From the NCBI GenBank assembly GCA_964653025.1, contig CAZZBZ010000044.1, positions 1 to 29,092 on the forward strand: a stretch of 29,092 nucleotides of DNA, in the 5' to 3' direction. The DNA is from JABWAM01 sp964653025. GTDB taxonomy: Bacteria > Verrucomicrobiota > Verrucomicrobiia > JABWAM01. Position numbers and translations under genes: made by a program. The notes beneath the pieces were generated by a model. It ran no database searches, was not told the DNA's origin, and saw only the letters and a list, made by a program, of their open reading frames with translations. Every line of letters starts with the position of its first letter. The first letter of the stretch is position 1. This document shows, in pieces, positions 23,889-29,092 of the stretch.

Positions 23889-26087
23889 ATGAAATCCCCG
23901 TTCCGCCTCCTCCTGCTTCCCCTCCTCCTCGCCCCACTGGCGCTCGCCCAGACTCCCGCCCCGTGGCTCGCTCCCGAGCAGCCAAAACTCGCCGAGCTCG
24001 TCGCGAAGGCTCCGCCCCTCGTGGAGGAATCCGTCTGCGAACCTGTGCGTTCCGCGCGCCTCAGCGGCACCTACCTCGCCCCCAACCCCGACGGCAAGAC
24101 CTGGGACATCGTCCAGATCTACTTCAAGCAGTACGGCGGCCCGAACACGATCCTCGCCATCGATCTCGGCACGGGCAAGGTATCTCAGACGGTGACGAAG
24201 CGCGGCTACAACTTCCACCTCGCGTCCGGGGTGGTCGCACCGAATGGGAAGCTCTTCATAAATGTCATCGGTGAGCACGGCCGCCAGGAGGTCTGCGTCT
24301 ACGACCCCGCGAAGGACGAGTTCAAGCTCAACGCGATCGCGATGCCCGACAACCTCGGCGGCGAGACCCACCCGATGAAACTCGGCCCCGATGGGAAGCT
24401 CTACTGCGCGGGAGGCAACCGCGAGAAGGCGGTCACGGTCGCCCAGATTGATCCGGACACGGGCAAGGCCATCTCCTACGGCTCGGTCGGTCCGAGCCAC
24501 GCCCCAAGCGATTGCTGGGCCTACAGCATGGCGGCCGACGAGCGCTTCGTTTACGTGGCGAGCGGCAAGGTGCCGTGGTACCTCGTCGCCCTCGATCGCC
24601 AGACCGGCAAGTGGGAGACCCTCGCCACAACCGAAAAGGTGGAGGGCTTCATCTCCATCAAGCGCGATTCAAATACGGGATCCCCCAGCGCCTCGATCAC
24701 CCGCGCCCTCGGCGACACCTCGGGCCAGCGGCTCAACTTCTGGCTCGTGGATGGCAAACTCGTCCCGATTAAGGAGGGAAGCACTCCCCCCCCGAAACCG
24801 CCGGCCGCCCCCACGCCCCCCTTTCCTCCGCGCCCGGAGATTTCCACGGCGGCCGCCACCCCGGACGTGGAGGGAAACGCGACCCTCTGGGTCCGTCCCG
24901 CCGCGGAGGGGGCGGAGCCGAAGGCGGAAGACGCGAAGCCGGGTGACGCGAGGGCAAGAATCTCCGGTGGCGGGGAAGACGCCGCCGAGGGGGCCGCGTC
25001 CGAAGTGCCCGACGACGCCACGATGGAGGCGAAGGGATGGAAACCCTTTCGCTACAAGGTGGAAATCTATCCGATGGGAATTTACCGCCTCGCAGAGCTG
25101 CCCGATGGACGGCTCGTCGGCGCCGCGGGGGGCTACGAGGGGAACTTCCTCTTCGACCCGAAGACGGGGAAATCCGAACACATGGGCAAGATCCACCTCA
25201 GCCAGTACGCCACCGTGGTCCACGACGGCAAGGTCTGGATGAGCGGCTACCCCTCCTCGCCGGTCTATGTCTATGACCCCACGAAACCGTGGACCGTGGG
25301 CAAGCGCGTCGCCGGCACCAAGGTGATGGAGGACGGCACCCCCGGGAGCAACCCGCGGCGGCTCACGCACCTGAAGGATTCCGGAGCCCACAAGATGTAC
25401 GCCGCCGTCGCTGCGAACGGGAAGCTCTGGTTCGGCGGGCGCTGGTATCGCACCGGCGCCGCCGGCGGCATCGGGTGGTACGACCCGCGGGATGGCACGA
25501 GTGGCGGGTTCTGGAAACCCTTCAGCAACTACCAGGTCAACTACATGACCGCGGCAAATGATGGGAAGCTCCTCGTCATCTCGACGCACCGCATTGACGA
25601 TCCGCTGCTCAATAAACCCAAGCCCGAGCAGGGGGCGCTCTTCTTCCTCGACACCGCGACGGGTCAGCTTGTCGGCGAGAAGGTGGAGCCCGTGGCCAGG
25701 GCCAAGGGCCCCGGTCCCGTCCTCGGCGTCGGGGGTTCGCGCGTGATCGGCTGGACGGAGAACCCCGAGGACGAGAAATCCAGCATCCTCTACGGCGTGG
25801 ATGTGAACTCGCGGCAGGTGCTCTTTCGCAAGAACCTCCCCTTCCCGCTCCCCGTGCGGATCGGCGGCAACCAGCAGGACCGCTGGGATTTCCGCCTCGG
25901 CCCCGACGGCAAGATCTGGACCTTCATGGGCAAGGGGGAAACCCTCGTTCGCATCGACCCGAAGGACGCCTCCGTGGAGGTCGTCGGCCAGTTGAAGAAC
26001 GGCGGCCCGATTGCTTTCTCGGGGCGCGATCTCTACCTCGGCGGCAGCGAGAGCCTCCGACGGGTAAAGGCAGTCGTACAACCCTGA
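23889..26087 (+). CDS. Secreted beta-propeller-like protein of unknown function
   Basis: The product is 732 residues from an ATG that directly gives a signal peptide (KSPFRLLLLPLLLAPLALAQ, cleavage about residue 21). The mature protein has two halves made of repeated blade-like units with the pattern GPDGKLY, PDGRLVGAAGG, ANGKLWFGG, GPDGKIWTF and LDxxTGK, typical of NHL, kelch or PQQ-type propellers. The halves are joined by a low-complexity linker: proline-rich at about 296-315, then Ala/Glu/Gly-rich to about 380. No catalytic motif is visible. The protein should be periplasmic or extracellular. It is divergent from the Gfo/Idh/MocA gene, so carbohydrate utilisation is a guess. A PEP-CTERM gene follows on the same strand. 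Confidence 0.8.
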   Translation: MKSPFRLLLLPLLLAPLALAQTPAPWLAPEQPKLAELVAKAPPLVEESVCEPVRSARLSGTYLAPNPDGKTWDIVQIYFKQYGGPNTILAIDLGTGKVSQTVTKRGYNFHLASGVVAPNGKLFINVIGEHGRQEVCVYDPAKDEFKLNAIAMPDNLGGETHPMKLGPDGKLYCAGGNREKAVTVAQIDPDTGKAISYGSVGPSHAPSDCWAYSMAADERFVYVASGKVPWYLVALDRQTGKWETLATTEKVEGFISIKRDSNTGSPSASITRALGDTSGQRLNFWLVDGKLVPIKEGSTPPPKPPAAPTPPFPPRPEISTAAATPDVEGNATLWVRPAAEGAEPKAEDAKPGDARARISGGGEDAAEGAASEVPDDATMEAKGWKPFRYKVEIYPMGIYRLAELPDGRLVGAAGGYEGNFLFDPKTGKSEHMGKIHLSQYATVVHDGKVWMSGYPSSPVYVYDPTKPWTVGKRVAGTKVMEDGTPGSNPRRLTHLKDSGAHKMYAAVAANGKLWFGGRWYRTGAAGGIGWYDPRDGTSGGFWKPFSNYQVNYMTAANDGKLLVISTHRIDDPLLNKPKPEQGALFFLDTATGQLVGEKVEPVARAKGPGPVLGVGGSRVIGWTENPEDEKSSILYGVDVNSRQVLFRKNLPFPLPVRIGGNQQDRWDFRLGPDGKIWTFMGKGETLVRIDPKDASVEVVGQLKNGGPIAFSGRDLYLGGSESLRRVKAVVQP

Positions 26088-26093
26088 GTTTGA

Positions 26094-26116
26094 TCAATCC
26101 TAATAAAACAGTTTTA
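26094..26116 (+). promoter_or_regulatory. Palindromic site upstream of the PEP-CTERM gene
   Basis: TCAATCCTAA (26094-26103) repeats in inverted orientation the site at 23842-23851. It runs into TAAAACAGTTTTA (26104-26116), a perfect palindrome around one A. A poor promoter, TTGCCT (26120-26125) and TAGCAT (26142-26147), follows, so a regulator bound here would lie just upstream. Confidence 0.4.
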
Positions 26117-26166
26117 CAGTTGCCTTCCTTCGTATTTTTGCTAGCATGACGGCCGTTGGAGAACCC

Positions 26167-27915
26167 ATGGAACCCCCGGGACGCCTCAAACCTCTCACCC
26201 CCATGAACCCCCGCTCTTCCTGGCTCGTCGTCTTCGCCACGGCTGCCGCCCTTCTGGCCTCCACGCTCCCGTCGCAGGCGATACCGTACTCGATCGTCAC
26301 CAATACTACGTGGAGCACCGCAGGCACGTGGAGTCCCAACTTCACGACCGGCGGGCCCGGAGGCCTCCCCGACACGAACAACGCGAGCACGATCATCTCG
26401 TTCAATTCCGCCAACGGTGCGAACTACAACATCACCAACGACTACACGACGGTGGTCCTGAACCAACTGATCTTGGCGAGCGGGAGAACCGCCAACCTCT
26501 ATGGCCAAGGCACGCTCGTGTTCGTGGACAACGAGGGCGCGATGCCCGCCGTTTCGAACTCCACCGGGTCAGGCCTGCTGATCTACGAAGCCCTGAACCT
26601 CACCACCTCGACGGTGTTCCGCACCGCGGGTGCGGGCCAAATCACCGCCTTAAGCAATATTTCTGGCGCCGGTTCCGTGGTGATCAGCAACACGGGAACA
26701 GCTCTGGTGCGGTTGAGCGCGAGTAACAGTTTTAGCGGCGGACTCACGCTTGCCGCGGGATCGCTTGATCTGCGAAATGCGTCCGCGCTCGGAACAGGGA
26801 TGTTCACGATTGGGCCCGCCACGACCACGGGGGCAACGAGCACCCAGTTCCTCAATGCCAGCACGGCTGACATCGTGATGACCACGTCGAACACGACATG
26901 GAACTCCGGCTTCACGTTTATCGGCACCAAAAATCTGACCTTCGGACCTGGCACGGTCACCCTCGGAACGAACGTGATGCTGACGGTTTCGTCCAGTACC
27001 CTTACCGTGCCGGGGGCGATCACCGGAGCCTGGGCCATTGTGAAGGACGGCATCGGATCGCTCGTTTTATCCGGAATCAACACCTACACGGGAGGCACGA
27101 CGGTCAGCAATGGCACGCTCCTCCTGACCAATAGCGGCACCGTCGGAAGCGGGAAGCTGACCCTTGCCGGGGGAACCTTCGACACGAGCGCCCTCCCGGG
27201 CGGTTACAGCCTTTCGACCGGCATGGTCATGCAGGGAAGTTCCGCCTGGAAAGGGCGGCTCAATATCGGCAGCGATGGCGATCTCATGGTGACCGGTGCC
27301 AACGCAACGGTGGGCGGCCTCGTGACCAACGCGGGGAGCGTGCGGGTGCTGAACAGCATGGTGACCTGGCAGAGCAACGTGGTCCTGAATGCGGGAAGCT
27401 ACACCTTCGCGGGTGCCACGAATACCTTTGCTTCCGGCCTGAACGTTGCCTCGACGGCGGTTCTTGGAGGCTCCGGCCGGGTGGTGAACAACGGGGTGAC
27501 CAACGCGGGCACCCTCGCCCCCGGCAACTCGCCGGGGACGATGACCTTTTCGAGCAACCTGACCCTGCTCGGCACTTCGAAACTTGTGCTGGAGATCGGG
27601 AGCAACGGCTTGGACTACGATCACCTCATCGTCGAGGGAACGCTCACCAAGGGCGGCACGGTGCTCGTCACTAACCTTGGCTACACCTTTGTGGGAGGCG
27701 AGGTCTTTAACTTTATCGATGCCACGAACTGGTCGGGTTCCTTCAACCTCCTGTCTCTTCCCTCCCTCAGCGGTGGGATGACGTGGTATACGGATGCCTT
27801 CGAGACCGAAGGGTTGCTCAGCGTCATCGCGATCCCCGAGCCCTCGGCAATCCTCGCCGTGGGCGCTGGCCTCGTCCTTATGGCCCTCTTCCGGGCGCGT
27901 TCCCGCAAGGCGTGA
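26167..27915 (+). CDS. PEP-CTERM protein with autotransporter-associated beta-strand repeats
   Basis: The product is 582 residues from the ATG at 26167, which has GGAG five bases upstream; ATG at 26146 (no ribosome-binding site) and ATG at 26203 are alternatives. The signal peptide is NPRSSWLVVFATAAALLASTLPSQA. The body is Thr/Ser/Asn/Gly-rich with low charge. Near residue 295 it carries the autotransporter-associated strand repeat: GSLVLSGINTYTGGTTVSNG, then a TLLLTNSG- and GKLTLAGGTF-like continuation. It ends with the PEP-CTERM sorting signal: IPEPS at about 556-560, a hydrophobic helix and a basic tail (RARSRKA). Such proteins are exported, trimmed by exosortase and displayed or released; none is encoded here. 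It is probably a surface fibre or matrix protein. Confidence 0.9.
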   Translation: MEPPGRLKPLTPMNPRSSWLVVFATAAALLASTLPSQAIPYSIVTNTTWSTAGTWSPNFTTGGPGGLPDTNNASTIISFNSANGANYNITNDYTTVVLNQLILASGRTANLYGQGTLVFVDNEGAMPAVSNSTGSGLLIYEALNLTTSTVFRTAGAGQITALSNISGAGSVVISNTGTALVRLSASNSFSGGLTLAAGSLDLRNASALGTGMFTIGPATTTGATSTQFLNASTADIVMTTSNTTWNSGFTFIGTKNLTFGPGTVTLGTNVMLTVSSSTLTVPGAITGAWAIVKDGIGSLVLSGINTYTGGTTVSNGTLLLTNSGTVGSGKLTLAGGTFDTSALPGGYSLSTGMVMQGSSAWKGRLNIGSDGDLMVTGANATVGGLVTNAGSVRVLNSMVTWQSNVVLNAGSYTFAGATNTFASGLNVASTAVLGGSGRVVNNGVTNAGTLAPGNSPGTMTFSSNLTLLGTSKLVLEIGSNGLDYDHLIVEGTLTKGGTVLVTNLGYTFVGGEVFNFIDATNWSGSFNLLSLPSLSGGMTWYTDAFETEGLLSVIAIPEPSAILAVGAGLVLMALFRARSRKA

Positions 27916-27960
27916 GGGGATTCCGATTCCCATCAGGTCTTCGATGAATCGCAGCCGGCC

Positions 27961-27980
27961 GCCCCGAAAGTGTTCGGGGC
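27961..27980 (+). terminator. Hairpin after the PEP-CTERM gene, terminator-like
   Basis: GCCCCGAA and TTCGGGGC pair perfectly around a four-base loop (AGTG), 45 bases after the stop. No T tract follows, so it would need Rho or act as an RNA 3'-end stabiliser. The arm GCCCCGAA occurs once more about 15 bases downstream. Confidence 0.35.
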
Positions 27981-28076
27981 TCCGACAACCCTCCCCGGTC
28001 GCCCCGAACGCCTTCGCATGGGTGTCGAGCTAACAGGCATGGTCCCCGCTCTTGATGGGCGGAACCGAACCCGAAG

Positions 28077-28247
28077 AAGCCACAGATGAAACACGGATTT
28101 CCACGGATCGAGGAGAGCGCCGATTCCGCTACACGGAATCGGCGCGTCTTCCGCGGGGAGATATCGGAGTTTTACCCATGGAGCATACCAGGTCCGTGTA
28201 GCGGACCTGGTATTCTGCTTCTGCCATCCGTGTTTCATCCGTGGCTT
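28077..28247. repeat. REPIN-like element: long inverted arms flanking two hairpins
   Basis: The outer arms (28077-28098 and 28226-28247) match as inverted repeats at 21 of 22 positions. They belong to the widespread CCACGGATGAAACACGGAT type of intergenic repeat. Inside are two perfect hairpins with 12-bp stems. The first is 28117-28145 (GCGCCGATTCCG, loop CTACA). The second is 28185-28213 (ATACCAGGTCCG, loop TGTAG). The loops plus three closing pairs are exact reverse complements, whereas the outer stem sequences are unrelated. The element fills most of the 395-base gap before the prepilin-like gene. No mobilising enzyme is in the window. Confidence 0.75.
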
Positions 28248-28310
28248 TCCTGTAAAATGCAGGGTCGAGAAGAAGATGGACGGAGAAATATCACCCTCAG
28301 CTTGACGCGC

Positions 28311-29092
28311 ATGCGAAAGCGTCCGGGACTTCCTCCAAACGGCGATTCTGACCCGCTCCCCGCTCCCCGCTCCCCGCTCGCCGCCTTTACCCTCATCGAA
28401 CTTTTGGTGGTCGTCGCGATCGTCGCGATCCTCGCGGCCCTCCTCATGCCCGCGCTCAGGAGCGCCAAGGAATCCGCGCGCACCGCGCAGTGTCTCAGCA
28501 ATCTCCGCCAGATCGGGATGCTCTTCCTCCTCTACGCCGGCGAGAATCAGGGCTACATGCCCCCCCAGAAGGACCCTCGCCCCAGCCCGTTCGACCGGCT
28601 GGTGGATGCCGGCTACGTGACCCCCACGCCATATTTTCATCCAGCCGCCAAGACCGGCGCGGTATGGGTCCCCAAGATGATCTCCGGTGTGAACATCTTC
28701 CGCTGCCCCTCCGTCCAGGCCATCTATCGCGGATACCTGAACCCGGAGAACGACAACAACGCCGGATTCCGCCAGGCCAACTACACTCCCAGTGGCCTCG
28801 TCGGCGTTTTGGATAGCTCCTCGGGCGGATGGCGGTTGGACTACTACCGCCTCAACGCCGGCCGCGGGCCCTATCAGGTCAGCGAAATCGCAAATCCGGC
28901 CAACTGCGTATTGCTCGGGGACGCCGCCGTCATTTATCAGACCAGCTCCGGCCCGAACTCCGGAGCGTGCCGGGTGCAGCCCATCTACTGGAACAACGCC
29001 GTCTTTGGGTTCGGAGTCCACGAGATCGACCCGGCGATCCTCACGCACCCGCGCGGTCCCAACCTGCTCTTCTGGGATGGCCATGCCAGCCG
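28311..29092 (+). CDS. Prepilin-like protein with H-X9-DG motif, 3' end outside window
   Basis: The gene is open to the window end, 260 codons visible from the ATG at 28311; a TTG three codons earlier is possible. After a basic/proline-rich leader of about 25 residues comes the type IV prepilin-like motif AFTLIELLVVVAIVAILAALLMPAL. Cleavage is predicted before Phe with Ala instead of Gly at -1. Then follow the family-typical AKESARTAQCLSNLRQIGMLFLLYAGENQGYMPP, and near the end HPRGPNLLFWDGH, which is the H-X9-DG processing-associated motif. Such proteins occur in large numbers in Planctomycetota and Verrucomicrobiota as secreted pseudopilins. The leader is encoded partly by a 7-base tandem repeat (28352-28379), a possible frame switch. 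No strong ribosome-binding site is seen. Confidence 0.88.
   Translation, partial: MRKRPGLPPNGDSDPLPAPRSPLAAFTLIELLVVVAIVAILAALLMPALRSAKESARTAQCLSNLRQIGMLFLLYAGENQGYMPPQKDPRPSPFDRLVDAGYVTPTPYFHPAAKTGAVWVPKMISGVNIFRCPSVQAIYRGYLNPENDNNAGFRQANYTPSGLVGVLDSSSGGWRLDYYRLNAGRGPYQVSEIANPANCVLLGDAAVIYQTSSGPNSGACRVQPIYWNNAVFGFGVHEIDPAILTHPRGPNLLFWDGHAS
28352..28379 (+). repeat. Four tandem copies of CCCGCTC in the prepilin leader
   Basis: Four perfect 7-base units lie between the start codon and the FTLIELL motif. Because 7 is not a multiple of 3, gain or loss of one unit shifts the frame ahead of the membrane segment. This is the layout of a slipped-strand phase-variation tract. Confidence 0.8.

Noticed and set aside
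22560..26081. Long frames opposite the oxidoreductase (425 codons, plus) and opposite the propeller-like gene (470 codons, minus)
   Set aside because: Both are antisense shadows of well-supported genes and contain no motif.

Overview
The window is high-GC DNA (roughly two thirds G+C by eye) with tightly packed genes. It most resembles a Verrucomicrobiota chromosome. This is an inference from family content: a PEP-CTERM protein with autotransporter-type strand repeats, an H-X9-DG prepilin-like protein, an Amt with signal peptide and N-terminal extension, and several REP/REPIN-like hairpin elements. No rRNA or species marker is present. No phage, IS element, CRISPR array or intact defence system was found.

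Region 1 (1-9453, + strand) is the end of a surface-polysaccharide locus. It holds an O-antigen ligase (5' end outside the window), a nitroreductase/methyltransferase fusion, an unidentified helical protein, a Wzx-type flippase, a polysaccharide pyruvyl transferase, a GT4 and a GT2 glycosyltransferase, and an alkaline-phosphatase-superfamily hydrolase. Nearly every junction is a 4-base stop/start overlap, so the genes are probably translationally coupled. Region 2 (9454-13891, - strand) is a four-gene operon read towards region 1: ABC ATPase, sensor histidine kinase, nucleotidyltransferase-like protein, GT2 glycosyltransferase. The two operons meet at a TGATCA palindrome that supplies both stop codons. 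Region 3 (14001-15726, + strand) has a WaaE-like glycosyltransferase, a REPIN-like element and a small methyltransferase.

Region 4 (15748-19064, - strand) is a nitrogen-assimilation module in the order amt, glnK (PII), glnA. It has a sigma-54-like site upstream of amt and a glnA terminator lying inside the 3' end of the convergent methyltransferase gene. tRNA-Gly(CCC) follows. Region 5 (19939-23780, - strand) has a GNAT-type acyltransferase, a PIG-L/LmbE deacetylase and a Gfo/Idh/MocA oxidoreductase, with an irregular tRNA-Ser(GCT) on the + strand between the last two.

Region 6 (23889 to the end, + strand) encodes exported proteins: a 732-residue propeller-like secreted protein, a PEP-CTERM strand-repeat protein and a truncated prepilin-like gene. 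The leader of the last gene is built on a 7-base tandem repeat that could switch its reading frame. The least explained items are the nitroreductase/methyltransferase fusion with a degenerate SAM loop, the nucleotidyltransferase-like protein beside an orphan kinase and ATPase, the family of inverted hairpin pairs, the heptanucleotide repeat and the irregular tRNA-Ser. I did not find one clear undescribed multi-gene system; these are separate leads.
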